Source of the DNA: an uncultured Lentisphaeria bacterium
GTDB taxonomy: Bacteria; Verrucomicrobiota; Lentisphaeria; Victivallales; UBA1829
Reading direction: 5' to 3'
Assembly (NCBI GenBank): GCA_905211485.1
Contig: CAJMAW010000132.1
Span: 1 to 7,674, forward strand
Length of the DNA: 7,674 nt
Made by a program: the position numbers and the translations under genes. Positions 1 through 5,532 of the stretch are shown one piece after another (the stretch's first letter is position 1; every line of letters starts with the position of its first letter). The notes under the pieces were generated by a model. That model saw only the letters and a program-made list of their open reading frames with translations, ran no database searches and had not been told where the DNA came from.

Positions 1-115
1 ATTCCGGAAGGAACGAGATCCTGTAGGCGTCTTGCAATCCGCAATGGCGGGTGTATATTCCCCCGATGTTTTTCTGTGAAAACCGAATGATTTCTTTGCC
101 GCGGAGGACCAGATC
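1..115 (+). other. Region upstream of nth; possible tail of a truncated upstream ORF
   Basis: The 115 bases before nth hold no complete gene. Two plus-strand frames are open from the window edge. One stops at 77-79 and gives a 25-residue tail ending in ...GVYSPDVFL. The other stops at 88-90. Either could be the end of an upstream gene cut by the window, in which case nth would follow it closely in the same direction. I recognise neither tail, and tracts this short are open by chance often. The only firm signal here is the Shine-Dalgarno sequence at the right end. Confidence 0.3.
103..108 (+). promoter_or_regulatory. Shine-Dalgarno GGAGGA selecting a TTG start for nth
   Basis: GGAGGA lies 7 nt before the TTG at 116-118, which is ideal spacing. 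The first in-frame ATG, at 131-133, would be 22 nt away and has no good site of its own. This favours TTG initiation, although the few residues affected lie outside the conserved fold. Confidence 0.6.
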
Positions 116-850
116 TTGCCGAAACCGAATATGCGACGCTCCGGAGACGGAAGCGTTTCCGGAAGGGAAAAAGGAAGGAGGACTCCGCCTGCGCTTTCCG
201 CCGCGGAAAAACTCGAGGCCGTCTATGGGATTCTTCTGCGGACCTACGGGGAACAACGCTGCTTTCTGAATCATGAAACCCCTTTTCAGCTGCTGGTTGC
301 AACGATTCTGTCGGCGCAGTGCACAGACAGGAAAGTCAATTCCGTGACACCCGCGCTTTTCCGGCGCTATCCGGATGCCGGGGCGCTGGCCGGAGCGGAC
401 AGAAAGGAACTCGAATCCCTGATCCGTGTCTGCGGCTTCTACCGGGCGAAAGCGGGCAGTCTCACAGGGGCGGCGCAGCGCATTGTCCGTGATTTCGGAG
501 GAAAGGTGCCGGAGAATATGGAGGACCTGACTTCTCTTCCGGGAGTGGGAAGAAAAACCGCGAATGTGCTTCTCGGCGACGCTTTCGGAGTGCCCGGGCT
601 CCCGGTGGACACCCATGTGAAACGGATTTCCAATCTGCTGGGAGTGGTTTCTTCGGAGGATCCGGAACGGATTGAGGAAATTCTCTGTTCTGGTCTTCCG
701 CCAGAGAAGTGGGCGCAGTTTTCCCATCTGATGATAGTGCACGGAAGAACGCGCTGCCGGGCACGGCGTCCGGACTGCGCAAACTGTGAACTGGCTTCTC
801 TCTGCGAAAAAGGAAAAGCAGAAGGAGGAGGAGGAGAAAGACGTCCATGA
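116..850 (+). CDS. nth: Endonuclease III (DNA glycosylase/AP lyase)
   Basis: This is a base-excision repair enzyme that removes oxidised pyrimidines from DNA and cleaves the abasic site by beta-elimination. The 244-residue product shows the whole family signature. The helix-hairpin-helix LPGVGRKTAN at 141-150 carries the catalytic lysine, K147. VDTHV follows with the catalytic aspartate, D165. A C-terminal [4Fe-4S] loop has cysteines at 214, 221, 224 and 230 in exact C-x6-C-x2-C-x5-C spacing. LLVATILSAQCTD at 59-71 matches the conserved N-terminal core. Typical family length is about 210 residues. The excess is a basic, low-complexity N-terminal extension of about 28 residues and a GGGGERRP tail. 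The start is read as TTG because of the GGAGGA just upstream, with ATG at 131 as the alternative. The tail is encoded by the ribosome-binding site of the next gene, and the two genes overlap by ATGA, so they are probably co-translated. Confidence 0.96.
   Translation: MPKPNMRRSGDGSVSGREKGRRTPPALSAAEKLEAVYGILLRTYGEQRCFLNHETPFQLLVATILSAQCTDRKVNSVTPALFRRYPDAGALAGADRKELESLIRVCGFYRAKAGSLTGAAQRIVRDFGGKVPENMEDLTSLPGVGRKTANVLLGDAFGVPGLPVDTHVKRISNLLGVVSSEDPERIEEILCSGLPPEKWAQFSHLMIVHGRTRCRARRPDCANCELASLCEKGKAEGGGGERRP
824..836 (+). promoter_or_regulatory. Iterated Shine-Dalgarno (four GGA units) inside the nth 3' end
   Basis: GGAGGAGGAGGAG ends 10 nt before the ATG at 847. It offers several overlapping anti-SD registers for the acyltransferase gene, and in the nth frame it encodes the run of four glycines near the C-terminus. 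Confidence 0.7.
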
Positions 851-1512
851 CATTCAAGGAACGTTTCCGCCAGATCAAAAAATTCCCCACGTGGATCTAC
901 TGGCTCCCCTCGCGTCTTCTTCTGCTGCTGAGCCGTCTGATGCGCCATGAGATCATCGATCCCTGCAATCACATCGGGAGGCGCAACCCTCCGGCTGTGA
1001 CGGTTACCTGGCACAACCGCCTGCTGTTTTTCCCCGCCATGTTTCCGAAATGGACCCGGGAACACACCACCGCGGTGATCAGCGCCTCCAGAGACGGGCA
1101 GTACATCGCTGATCTCGTTCAGCAGTTCGGTATCAGGAGTGTCCGCGGATCCAGTTCCAGAAAGGCCGTCCAGGTTCTGCACGGGGCGCTCCGCCACGCG
1201 AAGGGTGGCTTCTATGTCAGTTTCACTCCGGACGGTCCGCGCGGTCCGAAATACATCATGAGCCGCGGCCCGGTGCATCTGGCAAGCCAGCTCCAGATCC
1301 CTGTCATTCCCATTGCCGTCAACTACTCCTCCTACTGGGAGCTGAAAAGCTGGGACGCCTTCCAGATCCCCAAGCCATGGGCAAAAATCACTCTGATTCT
1401 GGACGAGGAAGTCAGAATTCCCCCGAACCTTTCCGAAGTCGAACTCGAATACTGGCGGACTGAACTCGAACGGAGACTGAACCGCATCAGTCATGATGCG
1501 GGAAAAGAATGA
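847..1512 (+). CDS. DUF374-family lysophospholipid acyltransferase
   Basis: This is a predicted membrane-associated acyltransferase of 221 residues, related to the LPLAT superfamily that acylates lysophospholipids or lipid A-type precursors. Visible landmarks follow the DUF374 pattern. A hydrophobic stretch lies at about 16-32. TWHNRLLFFP at 54-63 supplies the HxxxxF/D-like block with H56. ISASRDGQ at 78-85 and RGSSSRKA at 100-107 come next, then FTPDGPRGP at 126-134, and finally IPVIPIAV at 151-158, the typical strand before the C-terminal part. Length is normal for the family. The start ATG overlaps the nth stop (ATGA) and has a strong iterated Shine-Dalgarno upstream, so translation is probably coupled to nth. 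There is no signal peptide. The acyl acceptor cannot be read from the sequence, and a role in LPS or phospholipid acylation is inferred from the family and from the Gram-negative context. Confidence 0.88.
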   Translation: MTFKERFRQIKKFPTWIYWLPSRLLLLLSRLMRHEIIDPCNHIGRRNPPAVTVTWHNRLLFFPAMFPKWTREHTTAVISASRDGQYIADLVQQFGIRSVRGSSSRKAVQVLHGALRHAKGGFYVSFTPDGPRGPKYIMSRGPVHLASQLQIPVIPIAVNYSSYWELKSWDAFQIPKPWAKITLILDEEVRIPPNLSEVELEYWRTELERRLNRISHDAGKE

Positions 1513-1871
1513 GTTCTCCCCTCTCTGTCGGAACTTCCCCTGTCTCTTTCCTCTTCCCTTTCCCTTTCTTACATGCAACTCCATGCTTTTTCCAGGGATT
1601 TTCCTGACGCCATGAATCCCGGTTTGCCGGATTCCGGCGTCCACTTTCTCCGCTTTCCCCCCTCCGGCTTCCGGACAGAAAGAAAAGAGAACGGATGCAG
1701 GAAAAGTCGGCCCCCCTCTGTCCGAAATCCTTTTCCCGGATCCGTTCTTCAGCCCTTCCGATGGAACCCGGAAGGGAACGGAAAGATCAACATTCCTTCT
1801 CACGCGGCTGTAATTTCCTGTTTCCCAGACGGGTGAGAATTTTCATCTTGATGAATATCCCACTTTCCCTT
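1513..1871. other. Non-coding convergent gap, pyrimidine-rich
   Basis: These 359 bases separate the plus-strand acyltransferase from the minus-strand secreted-protein gene, so the two genes converge here. I see no supportable gene. The short open frames have no family resemblance or ribosome-binding site. The left part (about 1520-1570) is strongly C/T-rich on the plus strand. The middle holds a short odd palindrome, GCCGGA-T-TCCGGC (1626-1638), and a larger hairpin (1741-1782). Close to the secreted-protein stop there is a small palindrome, TTCATC-TT-GATGAA (1842-1855). Transcription from both sides presumably ends in this gap. Confidence 0.6.
1741..1782. terminator. Strong imperfect hairpin between convergent genes; possible bidirectional terminator or processing element
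   Basis: An inner stem of eight perfect pairs joins CCCTTCCG (1753-1760) to CGGAAGGG (1769-1776) around an 8-nt loop. It is extended by six outer pairs, TCCGTT (1741-1746) with AACGGA (1777-1782), after a one-sided 6-nt bulge. The position between converging genes suits a bidirectional terminator or a 3'-end stabiliser. No T-run follows on either strand, so it is not a canonical intrinsic terminator. Confidence 0.4.
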
Positions 1872-2645
1872 TCAATCTTCCGCTTCTGCATCCGGAGGAA
1901 GTGCCTGCGGATCGGAGACGGCGGGAGGAGGCGACGGGGGCATATGCGTCACGTCAGTATCCCCTTCGGGCTTTCCGGCGCGTTTGCGCGGACCGCCGGG
2001 GAGATTCGCATTTCTTTTGCCCGGATGATGATTCCTGCCGGGAGCCAAAGCCTTGTCCGGAGGATTTCCGGGAGCTTTGTCTCTCCGATGCATGTGTTGT
2101 TTCCCGCGTTCCGGAGCGTTGACCATGCGTTCAAATTCTTCGGCAATGATTTTGGCTTTATCGGCTTTTTCCTGCTCCAGCTTCTGTTTCTGGTCTGCGA
2201 TGCGTTTTTCCCTTGCGGCGATACGGGAGTCGAAGCGCTTGGAAAGGGTCTGCATGAGTTTTTCCTTGGCGTCATCGGATTTTTCCTCGCGGTAACGTTC
2301 GATCTGCTTTCTGAGTTCCAGCATTTCGGCGCGGCGTTTTTCGATGTCCGCTTTTCTGATGGCTTCGATTTCCTTTTGCATTTCACGGATTTTCGCTCTG
2401 GTTTCAGGGCTGAGCTGCGCATCTCTGCCAGGTCTTGTCGATGGAGGAGCGGGAATCTCCGGACCTTCTTCCGGCAGGGCGGCCCGCGGCGGGGGGGAAG
2501 GAGGAAGAATCCCTCCCGGAGATGCTTCAGAAGGCTGAGGCGGCGGGGGCGGTGGATCAGATGGCTCTGCCGCAAAAAGCGGAGAGGTGCAGGAAAGGGC
2601 AAAAGCGGCCGCGCAAATGCTCAGGAATGCTTTTTCGCTTCTCAT
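1872..2645 (-). CDS. Secreted proline-rich coiled-coil protein, function unknown
   Basis: I do not recognise this 257-residue protein. Residues 1-26 form a convincing Sec signal peptide: basic start MRSEK, a hydrophobic core, then a likely signal peptidase I site after LFA or FAA. The mature protein begins with a proline-rich segment (about 28-75, with six consecutive prolines and PPSPPP at 49-54). A very charged E/K/R-rich stretch follows at about 78-175, with heptad-like spacing and almost no proline or glycine, predicted to be a long alpha-helical coiled coil. The basic C-terminal part is rich in G, P, H, K and R (about 178-232), and a second PPSPPP lies at about 236-241 before an acidic tail. 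The start ATG has AAGGAG 9 nt upstream. A periplasmic or envelope-spanning structural role is an inference from architecture only. The opposite-strand frames lack these features and are treated as shadows. Confidence 0.8.
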   Translation of the reverse strand: MRSEKAFLSICAAAFALSCTSPLFAAEPSDPPPPPPQPSEASPGGILPPSPPPRAALPEEGPEIPAPPSTRPGRDAQLSPETRAKIREMQKEIEAIRKADIEKRRAEMLELRKQIERYREEKSDDAKEKLMQTLSKRFDSRIAAREKRIADQKQKLEQEKADKAKIIAEEFERMVNAPERGKQHMHRRDKAPGNPPDKALAPGRNHHPGKRNANLPGGPRKRAGKPEGDTDVTHMPPSPPPAVSDPQALPPDAEAED

Positions 2646-2654
2646 GGTGCATTT

Positions 2655-2660
2655 CTCCTT
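2655..2660 (-). promoter_or_regulatory. Shine-Dalgarno of the secreted coiled-coil protein gene
   Basis: On the minus strand AAGGAG stands 9 nt before the ATG at 2643-2645. This supports both the strand and the start, which places the signal peptide exactly at the N-terminus. Another ATG slightly upstream is out of frame. Confidence 0.6.
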
Positions 2661-2741
2661 GGTTTTGTTTTTGTGAAGATGATTTTTTTTTGATGACTGT
2701 TTGTGATGTCCCGTGATTCCCTGGAAAGGGAAAGTACCTTT

Positions 2742-2747
2742 GTTATA
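2742..2747 (-). promoter_or_regulatory. Weak candidate -10 element (TATAAC) for the secreted-protein gene
   Basis: On the minus strand TATAAC lies about 97 nt before the start codon in an AT-rich stretch. No good -35 hexamer sits at standard spacing. It is therefore only a positional candidate for the promoter of the minus-strand gene. Confidence 0.25.
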
Positions 2748-2816
2748 AGAAACGCAAAAGAAAGAATCTTATTGTGTGCAAAGAACGCGTGAGAAGTTTT
2801 TTTCCGGGGCTTTTCT

Positions 2817-2844
2817 TTGAATAAACGGCAAAACGTGATATCTT
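2817..2844 (+). promoter_or_regulatory. Candidate sigma70-type promoter for the pyrG unit
   Basis: TTGAAT (2817-2822) and TATCTT (2839-2844) are separated by 16 nt. Each matches the consensus at four of six positions. Transcription would start near 2850, giving a leader of about 70 nt that contains a small hairpin (AGTTCC 2861-2866 with GGAATT 2873-2878) and the short leader ORF. It is the best promoter-like pair in the divergent region, but it is not proven. Confidence 0.4.
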
Positions 2845-2879
2845 ACGGAGAAAGGATTCCAGTTCCGGGATCGGAATTC

Positions 2880-2927
2880 ATGAAAACAACATCGGTATAT
2901 TTTTTTCAAACGGAATACAGGAAATGA
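2880..2927 (+). CDS. Possible 15-codon leader peptide overlapping the pyrG start
   Basis: An ATG at 2880 opens a 15-codon frame, MKTTSVYFFQTEYRK. Its stop TGA (2925-2927) overlaps the pyrG ATG (2924-2926) as ATGA. This is the arrangement seen in translational coupling, and pyrG has only a weak Shine-Dalgarno of its own (AGGA too close to the ATG, or CGGAA further away). The leader's own ribosome-binding site is also weak: a GGA four nt before its ATG, partly inside a small hairpin. The peptide has no recognisable homology, and a chance ORF of this length is common, so expression is an inference. Confidence 0.3.
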   Translation: MKTTSVYFFQTEYRK

Positions 2928-4534
2928 CAAAGCATATTTTCATCACTGGCGGGGTGGTTTCTTCTCTCGGGAAAGGCATTACGGCGGCATCAATCGCCAT
3001 GCTGCTCAAACAGCGCGGCTACAGGGTCGGGATGCAGAAACTGGACCCCTATCTGAATGTTGATCCCGGAACCATGTCTCCTTACCAGCATGGAGAAGTC
3101 TATGTGACGGACGACGGTGCGGAGACGGATCTTGACCTGGGGCATTATGAACGTTTTTCCGGCATCACCTGTTCCAAGTCCAGCAATTATACAACCGGAA
3201 GGATTTACAGTTCCGTCATATCCCGCGAACGCGAAGGCGGGTATCTGGGCGGAACCGTGCAGGTGATTCCGCATATCACGAATGAAATCAAGGCCGCGAT
3301 CGCCTCCCTGGATTCCGGCGATATCGATATTGCAATCACCGAAATCGGAGGAACGGCGGGAGACATCGAATCGCTCCCCTTCCTGGAGGCCATCCGCCAG
3401 TTTCATCACGATGTGGGGGAAAACAATTCCATTTTCATCCATCTGACGCTTGTGCCCTACATCAAGGCGGCTGGAGAACTCAAGACCAAACCCTCCCAGC
3501 AGTCCGTGGCGATTCTCCGGAACATCGGCATCATTCCGGACATCCTGATCTGCCGCTGCGAAGTTCCGATGGAGGAGGATCATAAGAACAAACTGGCGCT
3601 TTTCTGCAACGTCAAACGCAATCTGGTCATCGAAGAACTGGATGTGAAGCACTCCATTTACGAGGTGCCCCTGGACCTGGCGGCCCAGCATCTGGACACG
3701 AATATTCTGAAACTTCTGGATCTGCCGGAACGTGAACTGCATATCGGGGAATGGGAGTCGATGATCGCCAACATTCTGCATCCTGCGAACGGGACGGTCA
3801 CTGTGGCGGTTGTCGGCAAATACATAGCCTTGCGCGATGCATATAAAAGCATTTACGAAGCGTTGTCCCATGGAGGGATTGCGAATCATGTGAAGGTCCA
3901 GATCCGTCCGATTGAGGCGGAGGAGCTGGACAGGGCTCCAGCGTCCGAACTGTTTGAAGGCGTCAACGCCATTCTGGTTCCCGGGGGCTTCGGAGACCGC
4001 GGCGTTCCCGGGAAAATCAAGGCGATCCGTTATGCGAGAGAGAGCGGGACGCCGTTTCTGGGGATCTGCCTGGGAATGCAGTGTGCGGTCATCGAATTTG
4101 CAAGGAATGTCTGCGGCATGACGGATGCGGACAGTGCGGAATTCAATCAGACCACCGCGCATCCGGTCATAGCCCTGATGGAAACGCAGAAGACAGTCAC
4201 TGCGAAGGGGGGCACCATGCGTCTGGGAGCCTATCCGTGCATTGTCAAGCCAGGCAGCCGTGCGGCTGAAGCCTACGGCAGGGCGTCGGAAATCTCCGAA
4301 CGGCATCGCCACCGTTATGAGTTCAATACGAAATACAGTGCCGAACTCTGTTCCGGAGGACTCGAAATTACGGGGACCTCCCCGAATGGAGCCCTTGTGG
4401 AAATGATCGAACTGCCGGAGCATCCGTGGTTTGTGGCGTGTCAGTTTCATCCTGAATTCAAATCGACTCCGATGAATGCGCATCCGCTGTTCCGCGCGTT
4501 CATCAAGGCGGCGATGGATTCGAGAAAGGCGTGA
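2924..4534 (+). CDS. pyrG: CTP synthase
   Basis: The enzyme converts UTP, ATP and glutamine to CTP, the last step of de novo pyrimidine nucleotide synthesis. The 536-residue protein is full length. The N-terminal synthetase domain starts with TKHIFITGGVVSSLGKG, whose P-loop-like lysine is K17. It continues through QKLDPYLNVDPGTMSP (38-53), DDGAETDLDLGHYERF (63-78) and the metal-binding EIGGTAGDIES (140-150). The C-terminal class I glutamine amidotransferase domain shows PGGFGDRG (353-360), GICLGMQ with the nucleophile C382, and FHPEF with the H509/E511 dyad. The ATG is fixed by this near-invariant N-terminus. The ribosome-binding site is weak, and a short leader ORF ends on the start codon. 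The recombinase gene follows 10 nt after the stop, which suggests one operon. Confidence 0.98.
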   Translation: MTKHIFITGGVVSSLGKGITAASIAMLLKQRGYRVGMQKLDPYLNVDPGTMSPYQHGEVYVTDDGAETDLDLGHYERFSGITCSKSSNYTTGRIYSSVISREREGGYLGGTVQVIPHITNEIKAAIASLDSGDIDIAITEIGGTAGDIESLPFLEAIRQFHHDVGENNSIFIHLTLVPYIKAAGELKTKPSQQSVAILRNIGIIPDILICRCEVPMEEDHKNKLALFCNVKRNLVIEELDVKHSIYEVPLDLAAQHLDTNILKLLDLPERELHIGEWESMIANILHPANGTVTVAVVGKYIALRDAYKSIYEALSHGGIANHVKVQIRPIEAEELDRAPASELFEGVNAILVPGGFGDRGVPGKIKAIRYARESGTPFLGICLGMQCAVIEFARNVCGMTDADSAEFNQTTAHPVIALMETQKTVTAKGGTMRLGAYPCIVKPGSRAAEAYGRASEISERHRHRYEFNTKYSAELCSGGLEITGTSPNGALVEMIELPEHPWFVACQFHPEFKSTPMNAHPLFRAFIKAAMDSRKA

Positions 4535-4544
4535 AGAGTCACTC

Positions 4545-5528
4545 ATGTCAGGAGAGGATGCGTCGTCGTCGACTGCGGGGGACAGGCTGATTCCGGAGTT
4601 TCTGAACTATCTGGGGAACGAGCGGAATGCTTCGGTCCATACGCTGGAATCATACCGGATGGACATTGAACAGTTTGCCCGGCTTGCCCTTCACCTGGAT
4701 CCTGCGAAAGATTCCTGCGACTGGAATGCGGCGACTGTTCATGACGCACGTTTTTTCATTGTCAAACTCCAGGAGGAGGAAAAGATCTCCAAGACCTCCA
4801 TTGTCCGCAAGATTTCCGCTCTACGTTCCTTCTACCGCTATATGGAACGGGAGAAGCTTGTGGACTCCAACCCGTTTTCCGGACTGGTTTCCCCGAGAAA
4901 ACAGAAAATGCTTCCGAAATACATGACTGTGGAGGAAGTCGGCCGCCTGCTGGATGCTCCCGGCATTTTCTGGCGTGACGCGGCCGCCCGGGAAGTCGTC
5001 AAGTCGGAGGAGAGCGCTCTTTTCTCTTCCGCGAGGGACTCCGCGCTTCTGGAAGTCATTTATTCTGGGGGACTTCGCATCAGCGAAGCTCTCGGACTGA
5101 ATTTCAGAGACATTGATCTCATTTCGGATGTCATGAAGGTCCGCGGGAAAGGGAAGAAAGAGCGGATTGCTGCGCTCGGGCACCCTGCTGTGCGCGCGAT
5201 GCGGAACTATCTTTCCCTCCGGAGGAATTTTTCCGGCGATTCCCGTCCTCAGGCGGCGCTTTTCATCAATCAGGACGGCGACCGTCTGTCGGCGCGTTCC
5301 TTTCAGCGCAACTTCAAGAATTATCTGGCGACCGCCGGCCTGCCCGCGGATCTGACTCCGCACAAACTCCGTCATTCCTTTGCCACACATCTTCTGGATG
5401 CCGGAGCGGATCTCCGCAGCGTGCAGGAACTTCTCGGGCACGCGAATCTGAGCACGACACAGATTTACACGCATATCAGCACCGAACGAATGAAACAGGT
5501 ATACAACAAAGCACATCCGAGGGCGTGA
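4545..5528 (+). CDS. xerC: XerC/XerD-type tyrosine recombinase
   Basis: This site-specific recombinase probably resolves chromosome dimers at dif. From the ATG at 4545 it has 327 residues. An N-terminal SAM-like DNA-binding domain covers about 14-115 (LGNERNASVHTLESYRMDI, KISALRSFYRYM). The catalytic domain has all six conserved residues: R178 (GGLRISEALGL), K202 (RGKGKKER), H273 and R276 (HKLRHSFATHLL), H299 (LLGHANLSTTQ) and the nucleophile Y308 (YTHIS). ELLGHANLSTTQIYTH and the AHPRA ending lean towards XerC, but XerD-like features are mixed in, so the C/D label is tentative. An extra segment of about 20 residues (roughly 138-163) separates the LLDAPG helix from ARDSALLEVIY. The open frame extends upstream into pyrG to 4476. 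The ATG at 4545, with GAAGAG six nt upstream, gives a normal N-terminus and a start just after the pyrG stop. The full catalytic set argues for activity. Confidence 0.93.
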   Translation: MSGEDASSSTAGDRLIPEFLNYLGNERNASVHTLESYRMDIEQFARLALHLDPAKDSCDWNAATVHDARFFIVKLQEEEKISKTSIVRKISALRSFYRYMEREKLVDSNPFSGLVSPRKQKMLPKYMTVEEVGRLLDAPGIFWRDAAAREVVKSEESALFSSARDSALLEVIYSGGLRISEALGLNFRDIDLISDVMKVRGKGKKERIAALGHPAVRAMRNYLSLRRNFSGDSRPQAALFINQDGDRLSARSFQRNFKNYLATAGLPADLTPHKLRHSFATHLLDAGADLRSVQELLGHANLSTTQIYTHISTERMKQVYNKAHPRA

Positions 5529-5532
5529 CCCG

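Noticed and set aside
439..1803. 454-codon minus-strand open frame covering the acyltransferase gene and part of nth
   Set aside because: It runs antisense through two well-supported genes, has no ribosome-binding site or recognisable motifs, and its composition is that of a shadow frame.
1573..1836. 87-codon plus-strand frame in the convergent gap
   Set aside because: No ribosome-binding site, no recognisable domain, and biased intergenic composition.
1842..1855. Small palindrome TTCATC-TT-GATGAA just past the secreted-protein stop
   Set aside because: The two-base centre makes a poor RNA hairpin, no T-run follows, and there is no promoter nearby for an operator, so no function can be supported.
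2643..2645. Lipoprotein signal for the secreted protein (cysteine at residue 19)
   Set aside because: The residues before the cysteine (A-L-S-C) do not fit a standard lipobox, and a better signal peptidase I site (LFA/AEP) follows.
1695..2693. 332-codon plus-strand frame opposite the secreted coiled-coil protein gene
   Set aside because: It is hydrophobic and arginine-rich only because it mirrors the charged E/K-rich gene. The minus strand has the signal peptide, ribosome-binding site and coiled coil.
2794..2801. T-run before pyrG as an intrinsic terminator
   Set aside because: No stable GC-rich stem precedes it on the plus strand, and no plus-strand gene ends upstream of it.
2990..4546. 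518-codon open frame antisense to almost all of pyrG
   Set aside because: pyrG on the plus strand is unmistakable. The antisense translation has no family features and is a by-product of codon bias.
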